From: Microbacterium sp.
GTDB lineage: Bacteria > Actinomycetota > Actinomycetes > Actinomycetales > Microbacteriaceae
Assembly: GCF_031178525.1 (NCBI RefSeq)
Contig: NZ_JAPSJA010000005.1
Span: 1 to 34,625, forward strand
Direction: 5' to 3'
Length of the DNA stretch: 34,625 bases
How positions within the stretch are numbered: position 1 is the first letter of the stretch; each line of letters opens with the position of its first letter. This document shows positions 9,956-22,404 of the stretch, piece by piece. The notes below the pieces were generated by a model that was not told the DNA's origin, ran no database searches, and was given only the letters and a program-made list of their open reading frames with translations. The position numbers were made by a program, and so were the translations under genes.

Positions 9956-10979
9956 GATCGGCGCAGCAGAGAACGAGGTGTCGGAGCAGACGGTCGCAGT
10001 CGCCCGGCGGACGCTCATGAACGAAGTGACGCGTGCGACGCGCCCCGCCCACGCTCGGCGCCGTAGGCATGCCTGGGCGGGTGTCGGCATCGGCGGTCTC
10101 GTGGCCGGAACGGCGGTCACGGCGATCGTGGTGGGGTCGGTGATCGCGCCGCCCGCAACATCGAGCGCATCGGCAGCGGAGGCGCTGAATGCGGCGGCGA
10201 AGGCGACGCTCTCGGCGACGGTCCTCGACCCGGCGCCGGGGCAGTACCTCCGGATTCAGGAGGTGTCGACGCAACGCCTCGGCTGGCGCGCGGACGAGAC
10301 CAGTCCCGACGGCGGCTACTGGGACAGTCAGGATTCGGCGACGACCGCTGTGGTGCGCCAGTCCCGGTCGCTGTACGTGCCCGCCGACCGCTCCGGTGAC
10401 TGGGTCGAGGACTACGGCGAATCCACGGAACTGCTCGAGATCTCCGGTCCCGACGCCGGGACGGCGAAGAACGCCGTCGATCAGCTCGAGTTCGGCACGC
10501 GCGTCGAGGTGTATCCGGGGGGTCTCCACGGCGTGACCGGCGTCGGCGCCGAGGGTGTCGATCCGGCCGACGTCCACCAGTTCGCGCGGAACGCGCTGTC
10601 CTGCTACTACGACGAGATGCCGCGCGATCCGCGCGCACTCGTAGAGTGGCTGGACAACTCGTCGTACGAGTACCTCTCGGAATGCGCCCCACCGCAGCTC
10701 GGCGATCCGGTCGGCTTCAACCTGGCGCCGGCAGATCTCCGAGCCGCGATGTTCCAGGCGCTCGCGCTGGTCGAGGGTGCACGCGTGGAGCGCGTCGACG
10801 GCGACATCACGACGATCGCCTTCCCCGAGGGTGGCGAGAGCGATTGGATGCAGACCGTCGATGTCGACACCGCACAGGGCTTGATCGTGGGCCGAGGCGG
10901 ACTCGATGACGACCGCTGGTCCAGCCGGGTGTACGTCACGGTTGTCGATGCGATCCCGACATTCGTGCCGGTGCCTTGA
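9930..10979 (+). CDS. Membrane-anchored protein co-transcribed with the sigma factor (anti-sigma or CU044_5270-like, unproven)
   Basis: Overlaps the sigma gene by 26 bp, with GGAGG before ATG; basic cytoplasmic N-terminus, one TM (WAGVGIGGLVAGTAVTAIVVGSVI), large extracytoplasmic domain. Confidence 0.75.
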   Translation: MSLMERVREIGAAENEVSEQTVAVARRTLMNEVTRATRPAHARRRRHAWAGVGIGGLVAGTAVTAIVVGSVIAPPATSSASAAEALNAAAKATLSATVLDPAPGQYLRIQEVSTQRLGWRADETSPDGGYWDSQDSATTAVVRQSRSLYVPADRSGDWVEDYGESTELLEISGPDAGTAKNAVDQLEFGTRVEVYPGGLHGVTGVGAEGVDPADVHQFARNALSCYYDEMPRDPRALVEWLDNSSYEYLSECAPPQLGDPVGFNLAPADLRAAMFQALALVEGARVERVDGDITTIAFPEGGESDWMQTVDVDTAQGLIVGRGGLDDDRWSSRVYVTVVDAIPTFVPVP

Positions 10980-11055
10980 CGCGGCGTGAGGCTTCGTCCG
11001 CCCGCCTGACCGGTGTGAGCCCCGCCGATGTCGGCCCCCCTCGTAGACTCGAACC

Positions 11056-14574
<3,519 letters not shown>

Positions 14575-14687
14575 CCATCCCGGCTGTCTCGGCTGACCGC
14601 CCAAGTCGTGTCCCGGGCGGCTCCCGGACTGGCTCGGTAGGATCGGGTTTCGCACGCGGACCCGACTGCGATGAAAGGACTGCTCCG

Positions 14688-15971
14688 ATGAGCACCGAAT
14701 GGACCAGCGACGAGCCGGATGCCGGCGTGCCCGCCGCCGACGCGCCGACGGACGGGACGCGGGCGGACCAGGATCCCGCCGCGGACGGCATCCTCTACGA
14801 GGAGCAGGTCCAGCCCGAGTACGGGATCCTGGGTCTCACGCTGCGCGAACTGCTGATCGTCGGCGCGTGGGCGCTCGCATTCATCGCAAGCTTCTTCCCG
14901 GTCGTGCCCGGCGGCTCGTCGGTGTGGTCGCAGGGGATCGCGTGGGTGCTGTCGATCGGCGTGCCCACCGCGGCCGTGTTCCTCGTCGTGCTGCGTCGCT
15001 TCTCTCCAGACGGCATCCGCCGGGTCGGCTCGCTCGGCATCGACCAGTTCGCGTCGGTCGCGTTCTCGGTCGCCTCCGTGATCTGGCTGCAGGCGCTGTG
15101 GGCGGGCATCGCCCGCTCGATCGAGTTCGAGCAGTACCTGGCGGGTTGGGTGCCGATCCTCGAAACGCTCCTGATGCTCGCGCTGGTGACGTTCACCGTC
15201 GCGGCACCGCTGATCCCCGGTCTGCGTGAGGACTTCCACGGACGACTTGAGACCCTGGCGCACCGCAACGCCAATCCCGTCCGTCCGGTGATCGCGCGCC
15301 CTCGCCCCGACAAGCCGGCCGCCGCCGCGCAGCCTGCGCCCGCGACGGTGGCAGCCCCTCCTGTCCACCCGGACACGGATGCCGATGAGCCCGCCGACGA
15401 CCTGACGCGTGAGCACCCGGTGCTGGACGACGGAATCGGCGACGTGCACGAGCTCATCGCGCCGACTCTCGAGGAGCCGGCGCGACCGGCCCAGCCGGGT
15501 GACGACGAGGCGCCCGCCGCGGCACAGCCGCGGATGGACACCGAGACGACGATGGTCATCCAGGACGGCGACGACGACGCACTCGACTCCGACAACGACG
15601 CCGTCGACGCGGACAGGAGCGACGTCGACAAGGGCGACGCCGACGAGAACGGCGCACGCCTCCCGGTCTCGTCGCACGCCTCCGGCGGCGACACCGGCAC
15701 GTCCACGACGGTGTCGCCCGGTGACTACGCGCCGTCGTACTCGCGTCGCAGCACGGCACGCGACCCCGAGACGGATGGACAGCCCGCACCGTTCTGGATC
15801 CTGGTGCCGACCGAACGCGACGTCCTCGACGAGAACGGTCGCCCGCTGTTCCGGATCGGCCCGACGGCCTGGGCCCTCGCGATCGAGGACCGCGGCGGCG
15901 CATACGTCGTGCGCCATGACGACGGCCGCATCGGCTACCTCCACGACATCACCGACGTCACGAAAGGCTGA
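14688..15971 (+). CDS. Uncharacterised membrane protein with acidic disordered linker and conserved-looking C-terminal domain
   Basis: 427 aa; about 4 TM segments, long Asp/Ala/Pro-rich segment, C-terminal WILVPTERDVLDENGRPLFRIGPTAWALAIEDRGGAYVVRHDDGRIGYLHDITDV. Confidence 0.85.
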   Translation: MSTEWTSDEPDAGVPAADAPTDGTRADQDPAADGILYEEQVQPEYGILGLTLRELLIVGAWALAFIASFFPVVPGGSSVWSQGIAWVLSIGVPTAAVFLVVLRRFSPDGIRRVGSLGIDQFASVAFSVASVIWLQALWAGIARSIEFEQYLAGWVPILETLLMLALVTFTVAAPLIPGLREDFHGRLETLAHRNANPVRPVIARPRPDKPAAAAQPAPATVAAPPVHPDTDADEPADDLTREHPVLDDGIGDVHELIAPTLEEPARPAQPGDDEAPAAAQPRMDTETTMVIQDGDDDALDSDNDAVDADRSDVDKGDADENGARLPVSSHASGGDTGTSTTVSPGDYAPSYSRRSTARDPETDGQPAPFWILVPTERDVLDENGRPLFRIGPTAWALAIEDRGGAYVVRHDDGRIGYLHDITDVTKG

Positions 15972-15975
15972 GTGC

Positions 15976-17295
15976 GTGCGCACCATCGATCTCCGCGGCA
16001 AGAACCTGGACCGCGCCGGCATGCTCGCAGCCGTCCCGCGTGCGACGCAGGCGCGCGCCGAGGCGCTGGACGCGGCGACCCGCATCGTCGACGACGTGCG
16101 CCGGCGCGGGGAGGACGCGCTGCGCGAGCAGGCGGAGCGCTTCGACCGGGTGAGCGGTCACGATATCCGGGTTCCCGCCGCACACCTCGCCGAAGCGCTC
16201 GCCAACGTCGATCCCGAGGTGCGCGCAGCCCTGGAGACGGCGATCGACCGGGTGCGGCAGGCCTCGGCGGCACAGGTGCCCGCCCCGCAGGTCACCGACA
16301 TCGGCCCCGGTGCGCGCATCCGCCAGCGGTGGCAGCCGGTGACCAGAGCCGGCGTGTACATCCCCGGTGGCAAGGCCGTCTACCCGTCCAGCGTGATCAT
16401 GAACGTCGTGCCCGCGCAGGTCGCCGGGGTCACCGCCATCGCCCTGGCATCGCCGCCGCAGGCCGAGCACGGCGGTCGTGTCCACCCGACGATCCTCGCC
16501 GCGGCCGCGCTGCTCGGCGTGGACGAGATCTACGCTATGGGCGGCGCGGGCGCGATCGGCGCCCTCGCGCACGGCGTCGCCTCACTGGGGCTGGACCCCG
16601 TCGACGTCGTCTCCGGGCCCGGCAACAACTACGTCGCCTCCGCGAAGCGTGCGGTCGCCGGCGTCGTCGGCACCGACTCCGAGGCGGGCGCGACCGAGAT
16701 CCTCGTCGTCGCGGATGCCGGAGCCGACCCGCGCCTCATCGCCGCGGACCTCATCAGCCAGGCGGAGCACGACGAACAGGCGTCCGCCGTGCTCGTCACC
16801 GACTCGGCCGAGCTCGCCGAGCGCGTCGCCGCTGACGTCGCCGAGCTCGCCGCCGCGACCCGCCACCGGGAGCGCGTCGCTGCCGCGCTCGAGGGCCCCC
16901 AGTCCGCGATCGTGCTCGTGGACGACCGGGCGGCCGCGGAGGCGTTCAGCAACGCGTACGCCCCGGAGCACCTCGAGCTGCACCTGGCGGACGCGGCGTC
17001 GGCCGCAGCACACTTCACCAGCGCGGGGGCGGTGTTCGTCGGCGACCAGACGCCGGTCAGCCTGGGCGACTACATGGCGGGCAGCAACCACGTGCTCCCC
17101 ACCGGCGGGCAGGCCCGGTACGCGCCCGGACTCGGCGCCTACACGTTCCTGCGCCCGCAACAGGTGATCGAGTACGACCACGCCGCTCTCGCCGAGGTGC
17201 GGGCGGGGGTGGTCGCCCTCGCCGAGGCCGAGGTCCTTCCCGCGCACGGGGAGGCCATCGAAGCCCGCTTCCAGGGGAATCCGGGGTCGCGCTGA
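15976..17295 (+). CDS. hisD: Histidinol dehydrogenase
   Basis: AGVYIPGGKAVYPSSVIMNVVPAQVAGV, DVVSGPGNNYVASAKR, AYAPEHLEL, GDYMAGSNHVLPTGG. GTG 15976 preferred over the ORF start at 15409. Confidence 0.96.
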   Translation: MRTIDLRGKNLDRAGMLAAVPRATQARAEALDAATRIVDDVRRRGEDALREQAERFDRVSGHDIRVPAAHLAEALANVDPEVRAALETAIDRVRQASAAQVPAPQVTDIGPGARIRQRWQPVTRAGVYIPGGKAVYPSSVIMNVVPAQVAGVTAIALASPPQAEHGGRVHPTILAAAALLGVDEIYAMGGAGAIGALAHGVASLGLDPVDVVSGPGNNYVASAKRAVAGVVGTDSEAGATEILVVADAGADPRLIAADLISQAEHDEQASAVLVTDSAELAERVAADVAELAAATRHRERVAAALEGPQSAIVLVDDRAAAEAFSNAYAPEHLELHLADAASAAAHFTSAGAVFVGDQTPVSLGDYMAGSNHVLPTGGQARYAPGLGAYTFLRPQQVIEYDHAALAEVRAGVVALAEAEVLPAHGEAIEARFQGNPGSR

Positions 17296-17319
17296 TCGCA
17301 GCGCGTACGCTTAGAGATC

Positions 17320-17790
17320 ATGCACTGCCCCTTCTGCCGGCATCCGGACTCTCGCGTCATCGACTCGCGCACCAGCGACGACGGTCTGTCGATCCGCCGC
17401 CGGCGGCAGTGCCCCGAGTGCGGCGGACGATTCTCGACCACCGAAACCGCCAGTCTCATGGTGATCAAGCGCTCCGGTGTGATGGAGTCGTTCAGCCGTG
17501 ACAAGGTGATCGCCGGAGTGCGAAAGGCGTGCCAGGGCCGTCCCGTCACAGAGGCGGATCTGGCCGTGCTCGCGCAGAAGGTCGAGGAGGCGGTGCGTCA
17601 GACCGGCGTCTCGCAGCTCGACACCAACGAGATCGGCCTCGCGATCCTCGGCCCGCTCCGCGAGCTCGACGAGGTCGCGTACCTCCGCTTCGCGAGCGTG
17701 TACCAGGAGTTCGATTCGCTGGAGGACTTCGAGGCTGCCATCAGCGAGCTGCGCGCAGACCATGCCGGGACGCCGGGCTCCGACCGGTAG
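17320..17790 (+). CDS. nrdR: Transcriptional repressor NrdR
   Basis: [17 protein letters not shown]...[17 protein letters not shown] zinc ribbon, then ATP-cone. Confidence 0.97.
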   Translation: MHCPFCRHPDSRVIDSRTSDDGLSIRRRRQCPECGGRFSTTETASLMVIKRSGVMESFSRDKVIAGVRKACQGRPVTEADLAVLAQKVEEAVRQTGVSQLDTNEIGLAILGPLRELDEVAYLRFASVYQEFDSLEDFEAAISELRADHAGTPGSDR

Positions 17791-17800
17791 CCTGGCAGTG

Positions 17801-18823
17801 ATGTATCCGCTGCTCTTCCGCCACGTCCTGTCGCGCCTCGACCCCGAGTTCGCCCACCACGCCGGCATGGCCGTCGTCCGCGTGCTCGGCGTGCCACCCT
17901 TCTCGTGGGTGACCAGGGCGCTGTGCGCGCCGGCATCCGATCTCCAGGTCCGCGCCCTCGGTCTGACGTTCCCGTCGCCGTTCGGTGTCGCCGCGGGCTT
18001 CGACAAGAACGCCGTGGGGGTGCGCGGCCTCGCCGCGCTGGGCTTCGGCCATGTCGAGGTCGGGACGATCACTGCGATCCCGCAGGAGGGCAACCCGAAG
18101 CCGCGACTGTTCCGCCTCGTTCCGGACCGTGCGGTCATCAACCGGATGGGCTTCAACAACGCCGGCGCGGACGCCGCCGCCAGGCGGCTGAGGCGACTGC
18201 GTCGCCGTGCCCCGCACGCGGTGATCGGCGTGAACATCGGCAAGAGCCGCGTCGTCGACGTGGAGAACGCGACCGCCGACTACGTCACCTCGGCGATCGT
18301 GCTCGCCCCGCTCGCCGACTACCTCGCGGTCAACGTGTCGTCGCCGAACACCCCCGGCCTGCGCGGTCTGCAGGCCGTCGAGACGCTCGCGCCGCTGCTG
18401 CGTGCCGTGAAGACGGCGGCGGGGGACACCCCGCTGCTCGTCAAGATCGCGCCCGACCTTCCCGACGACGAGATCGCTGCGATCGCGCGCCTCGCGGTCG
18501 TCGAGGGACTGGACGGGATCATCGCCCACAACACCACGATCTCGCGCGACGGCCTGCGCACCGACCCGGCGATCGTCGAAGCCGCCGGAGCCGGTGGGCT
18601 GTCGGGAGCACCGCTGCGGGAGCGCTCGCTCGAGGTGCTCGCCGTGGTCAAGGCCGCCGTCCCCGACGACTTCTGCGTCATCGCCGTCGGGGGAGTGGAG
18701 ACCGCCGAGGACGTGCAGAAGCGGCTGGATGCCGGCGCGACCCTGGTGCAGGGCTACACAGGGTTCCTCTACCGGGGTCCGCTGTGGGCGCGCCAGATCA
18801 ACCGCGGACTGGCCCGGCGCTGA
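17801..18823 (+). CDS. pyrD: Quinone-dependent dihydroorotate dehydrogenase
   Basis: VAAGFDKNAVGVRGLAALGFGHVEVGTIT, NRMGFNNAG, NVSSPNTPGLRGLQ, GVETAEDVQKRLDAGATLVQGYTGFLYRGP. Confidence 0.95.
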   Translation: MYPLLFRHVLSRLDPEFAHHAGMAVVRVLGVPPFSWVTRALCAPASDLQVRALGLTFPSPFGVAAGFDKNAVGVRGLAALGFGHVEVGTITAIPQEGNPKPRLFRLVPDRAVINRMGFNNAGADAAARRLRRLRRRAPHAVIGVNIGKSRVVDVENATADYVTSAIVLAPLADYLAVNVSSPNTPGLRGLQAVETLAPLLRAVKTAAGDTPLLVKIAPDLPDDEIAAIARLAVVEGLDGIIAHNTTISRDGLRTDPAIVEAAGAGGLSGAPLRERSLEVLAVVKAAVPDDFCVIAVGGVETAEDVQKRLDAGATLVQGYTGFLYRGPLWARQINRGLARR

Positions 18824-18880
18824 CGCCAGCGCGGCCGTCGACCCCCGCGGAACCGCGCCCGCGCCGCGAGGCGGCGAGGA

Positions 18881-19474
18881 TCAGGCGGGGTACTGGCCGC
18901 GCTTGACCTGCGGCTTCGGCAGACGCATGAAGCGCATCTGCAGGGCGCGCATGGCGGCGTACCAGCCGAGGCCCTTCTCACGCCGCTCCGCACCGAACTT
19001 CGCGGCAGCCTTCCGCTTGACCCGGAGGCCGAGCAGGACCATGTCGCCGATCGCGAGCAGCATGTACGCCCACAGGCCGAGCATGGACCAGTACTGCACC
19101 TCCGGCACCGGGATGATCGCCGCGATGATGACGATCAGCATGGCGGCCATCACCCACTCCGAGATGTGCCAGCCGGCGTCGACGTAGTCGCGCACCCAAC
19201 GGCGCTGCGGGCCCTTGTCCCGCGGCGGGAGGTACTTGTCCTCCCCGTTCTCCATGCCGATGCGGGCACGCTCGCGGCGCGCCTGCAGTTCGGCCTTCGC
19301 TGCCGCGCGGGCCTCCTTCGTGTTCGCGACGAGGGGGCGGCGGCGGGCGGCCTCGCGCTCGGCGCGCGTCGGCGTCGCACGTCCCTTGCCCGCAGCCGGG
19401 GTCTGGGGGGCGTCGTCGTTCGTCGGAGAAGAGGGAGTGGGCACGGGGGTCCTCAGTTTGAAGTCGGGGTTCAC
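18881..19474 (-). CDS. DUF3043 domain-containing membrane protein
   Basis: Basic N-terminus ([21 protein letters not shown]), [40 protein letters not shown], two TM segments. Exact start uncertain. Confidence 0.85.
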   Translation of the reverse strand: MNPDFKLRTPVPTPSSPTNDDAPQTPAAGKGRATPTRAEREAARRRPLVANTKEARAAAKAELQARRERARIGMENGEDKYLPPRDKGPQRRWVRDYVDAGWHISEWVMAAMLIVIIAAIIPVPEVQYWSMLGLWAYMLLAIGDMVLLGLRVKRKAAAKFGAERREKGLGWYAAMRALQMRFMRLPKPQVKRGQYPA

Positions 19475-19476
19475 CT

Positions 19477-19484
19477 TAAGATTA
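19477..19484. promoter_or_regulatory. Overlapping divergent -10-like hexamers for the DUF3043 gene (-) and M20 peptidase gene (+)
   Basis: + strand TAAGAT 19477-19482; - strand TAATCT (AGATTA on +) 19479-19484. Confidence 0.5.
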
Positions 19485-19489
19485 CCCGC

Positions 19490-20905
19490 ATGACCTCTTC
19501 TGCAACGCCGGCATCATCCGACCTCGAATCGGCCGTGCTGGAGGCGGTCGCGCTGGGTGCGCCCGCCGCTCTCAACGACCTCGGCACGCTGGTCCGGATC
19601 CCGGGCATCGCCTGGCCGGCGTTCGATCAGACGCAGCTGGAGCGCAGCGCCGAGGCGGTCGCCGCCCTGGCGCGCGACACCGGCGTGTTCGACGAGGTCA
19701 GAGTGCTGCGCGCGCACATCGACGACACCGACGAGCTGGGACAGCCGGCCGTGCTCGCCACCAGGGCGGCCCGCAACGGCAAGCCCACCATCCTGCTGTA
19801 CGCGCACCACGACGTGCAGCCGCCCGGCGCCGAGGAGCTGTGGGACAGCCCGCCGTTCGAGCCGACGGTGCGCGACGGGCGGCTGTACGGGCGGGGCGCG
19901 GCGGACGACAAGGCGGGCATCATGGCGCACATCGCCGCGCTGCGCGCCGTGGCCGAGACGGTCGGCGACGACCTCGAACTGGGCATCGCCCTGTTCATCG
20001 AGGGGGAGGAGGAGTACGGCTCCCGCTCGTTCGCCCGCTTCCTCTCCGACAATGCCGATGCGCTCCGAGCGGATGCCATCGTCGTGGCCGACTCGGGCAA
20101 TCTCGACTCGCACACCCCTGGTCTCACCGTGTCGCTGCGCGGCAATGCGCGGTTCACGCTGACCGTCCGCACGCTCGATCACGCCTCGCACTCCGGCATG
20201 TTCGGGGGAGCGGTGCCGGATGCCATGATGGCCGCCGTCACGCTGCTCGCGACGCTCTGGGACGCGGACGGTGCCGTCGCCGTCGACGGACTCGCCGTCC
20301 GCGACGCCGACACGCCGCCGTACTCGGAGCAGACGCTGCGGGAGGAGACCGGGCTGCTGCCCGGGGTGTCCCCGGTCGGGCGCGACAGCATCCTGAGCCG
20401 GATCTGGAACAAGCCGTCGGTGACGATCACCGGCATCGACGCGACCAGCGTGGCCGAGGCGTCGAACACGCTGCTCCCGGAGGTCAGCGTCGTGATCAGC
20501 GCGCGCGTCGCCCCGGGCCAGAGCGCGCACGACGCGTACCGCGCCCTCGAGGCGCATCTGCGGGCACACGCGCCCTTCGGAGCGGAACTGACATTCTCGG
20601 ACGTCGACCTCGGCGACGGATTCCTGGTGGACACCGCTGGGTGGGCGGTCGCCATGACGCGGGATGCCATGGCCGACGGCTACGGGGTCGAGCCGGTCGA
20701 CCTGGGGGTGGGCGGATCCATCCCGTTCATCGCCGATCTCGTCCGGGAGTTCCCGGGCGCGCAGATCCTCGTCACCGGCGTGGAGGACCCGCACTCGCGC
20801 GCGCACAGCCCCAACGAGTCGCTGCACCTGGAGACGTTCCGCAACGCCGTGCGCACCGAGGCGCTGCTCCTCACGCGCATGAACGCCGGCGTCCCGGCAT
20901 CCTGA
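19490..20905 (+). CDS. M20/M28-family dipeptidase/metallopeptidase
   Basis: [58 protein letters not shown] 19490, leaderless-type. Confidence 0.92.
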   Translation: MTSSATPASSDLESAVLEAVALGAPAALNDLGTLVRIPGIAWPAFDQTQLERSAEAVAALARDTGVFDEVRVLRAHIDDTDELGQPAVLATRAARNGKPTILLYAHHDVQPPGAEELWDSPPFEPTVRDGRLYGRGAADDKAGIMAHIAALRAVAETVGDDLELGIALFIEGEEEYGSRSFARFLSDNADALRADAIVVADSGNLDSHTPGLTVSLRGNARFTLTVRTLDHASHSGMFGGAVPDAMMAAVTLLATLWDADGAVAVDGLAVRDADTPPYSEQTLREETGLLPGVSPVGRDSILSRIWNKPSVTITGIDATSVAEASNTLLPEVSVVISARVAPGQSAHDAYRALEAHLRAHAPFGAELTFSDVDLGDGFLVDTAGWAVAMTRDAMADGYGVEPVDLGVGGSIPFIADLVREFPGAQILVTGVEDPHSRAHSPNESLHLETFRNAVRTEALLLTRMNAGVPAS

Positions 20906-21034
20906 ACCATTGCCTGCGCCGGGTCGTCGACGGCGCGCGGGGCGCCAGGCCGCCCGCTTCCCGCCCCCGGCTCAGGCCCCGACGGTAGAATCGGTGCTGA
21001 GCAGCATGCCGCTGCCGCCGTTCCAAGGAGTGAC

Positions 21035-21397
21035 ATGAGCGACACCACACTGACTGCCGAGACCACGCGCGCTCACGGAGTCTCGCTGACGGATGCAGCC
21101 GCCCAGAAGGTGAAGAGCCTTCTCGAGCAGGAGGGCCGCGACGACCTGCGCCTGCGCGTCGCCGTCCAGCCCGGCGGATGCTCCGGCCTGATCTACCAGC
21201 TCTACTTCGACGAGCGCTTCCTCGAGGGCGACCAGACCGTCGACTTCGACGGCGTCGAGGTCATCGTCGACAACATGAGCGTCCCGTATCTCGACGGCGC
21301 CTCGATCGACTTCAAGGACACCATTTCGGAGCAGGGGTTCACCATCGACAACCCCAACGCAGCGGGCAGCTGCGCGTGCGGAGACAGCTTCCACTGA
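21035..21397 (+). CDS. erpA: HesB/IscA-type iron-sulfur cluster insertion protein, ErpA-like
   Basis: LTDAAAQKVKSLLEQEG, VQPGGCSGLIYQL, C-terminal CACGDSF; upstream of ctaC. Confidence 0.9.
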   Translation: MSDTTLTAETTRAHGVSLTDAAAQKVKSLLEQEGRDDLRLRVAVQPGGCSGLIYQLYFDERFLEGDQTVDFDGVEVIVDNMSVPYLDGASIDFKDTISEQGFTIDNPNAAGSCACGDSFH

Positions 21398-21402
21398 GAC
21401 CC

Positions 21403-21421
21403 GCCAACCTGCGTGGTTGGC
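21403..21421 (+). terminator. Small perfect stem-loop between erpA and ctaC (attenuator/terminator candidate)
   Basis: GCCAACC (21403-21409) - TGCGT - GGTTGGC (21415-21421); no clear U-tract. Confidence 0.4.
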
Positions 21422-21486
21422 ATGAATCGGGTGTGAGGTTGCCCTAGACTTGAGGCCGCCCCTGTCCGTGATCTGAAAGGTGCATC

Positions 21487-22401
21487 GTGCCGTCGAATCG
21501 CCGCCTTCGTTGGGCCGCCCTCCCTCTGGGAGTCGCGGCAGCTGTGGCCCTGGCGGGATGTACTCCCACCGAACTCCACGGCTTCCTCCCAGGCTTCGTC
21601 GAGGATGGCACTGCCACCACGAACCAGACCGAGCGCGTCGCCGGCCTGTGGGTCACCTCCTGGGTGGTCCTGCTCGCCGTCGGCCTCATCACCTGGGGCC
21701 TAATGGGGTGGGCTGCGGTCGTGTACCGCCGTCGCAAGGGGCAGACCGGTCTGCCGGTGCAGCTGCGTTACAACATGCCGCTGGAGATCCTCTACACGGT
21801 GGTCCCGCTGATCCTGGTGCTCGGCATGTTCTTCTTCACCGCGCGCGATCAGACCGCGATCGAGACACAGTGGGACGAGCCCGACGTCGAGATCACGGCC
21901 ATCGCGAAGCAGTGGGCGTGGGACTTCCAGTACAACGGCCAGGACGACGACAACGAGGACGCCGTCTGGACGATGGGCATCCAGGCGCAGCCGAACGCCC
22001 AGGGCGACATCGACAAGAGCCAGCTGCCCACCCTAGTGCTGCCGGTCGACCAGAAGGTCACCATCCACCTGCAGTCGCGCGACGTCATCCACTCGTTCTG
22101 GATCATCGACTTCCTCTACAAGAAGGACATGTACATCGGGAAGGACAACACCTGGTCCTTCACCCCGACCCGTGTCGGCGAGTACGACGGCAAGTGCGCC
22201 GAGCTGTGCGGTGAGTACCACTCGATGATGCTGTTCAACGTGAAGGTCGTCGAGCAGGACGAGTACGAAGCCTACCTCGAGTCGCTGCGCGAGCAGGGCA
22301 ACACCGGCGACATCAACGACGCCTACGACCGACTCGCGAACTTCCCCGGTACCGGAAGCAGCTCCGACGGTTCGGACAACTTCGAGGGAGATGAGGAGTA
22401 A
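21487..22401 (+). CDS. ctaC: Cytochrome c oxidase subunit II (aa3 type)
   Basis: Lipobox-like VALAGC, AIAKQWAWDFQYN, CuA ligands CAELCGEYHSMM, two TM segments; GTG start. Confidence 0.96.
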   Translation: MPSNRRLRWAALPLGVAAAVALAGCTPTELHGFLPGFVEDGTATTNQTERVAGLWVTSWVVLLAVGLITWGLMGWAAVVYRRRKGQTGLPVQLRYNMPLEILYTVVPLILVLGMFFFTARDQTAIETQWDEPDVEITAIAKQWAWDFQYNGQDDDNEDAVWTMGIQAQPNAQGDIDKSQLPTLVLPVDQKVTIHLQSRDVIHSFWIIDFLYKKDMYIGKDNTWSFTPTRVGEYDGKCAELCGEYHSMMLFNVKVVEQDEYEAYLESLREQGNTGDINDAYDRLANFPGTGSSSDGSDNFEGDEE

Positions 22402-22404
22402 CCC

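Noticed and set aside
15409-15975. N-terminal extension of the hisD ORF
   Set aside because: Ser/Thr/Arg-rich translation overlapping the upstream gene in another frame; the HisD N-terminus (MRTIDLRGKNLD) starts at 15976.
18824-18880. CGCCGC-GAG-GCGGCG mini-hairpin between pyrD and the DUF3043 gene as a terminator
   Set aside because: Only 6 bp in very GC-rich sequence with no U-tract; likely chance.
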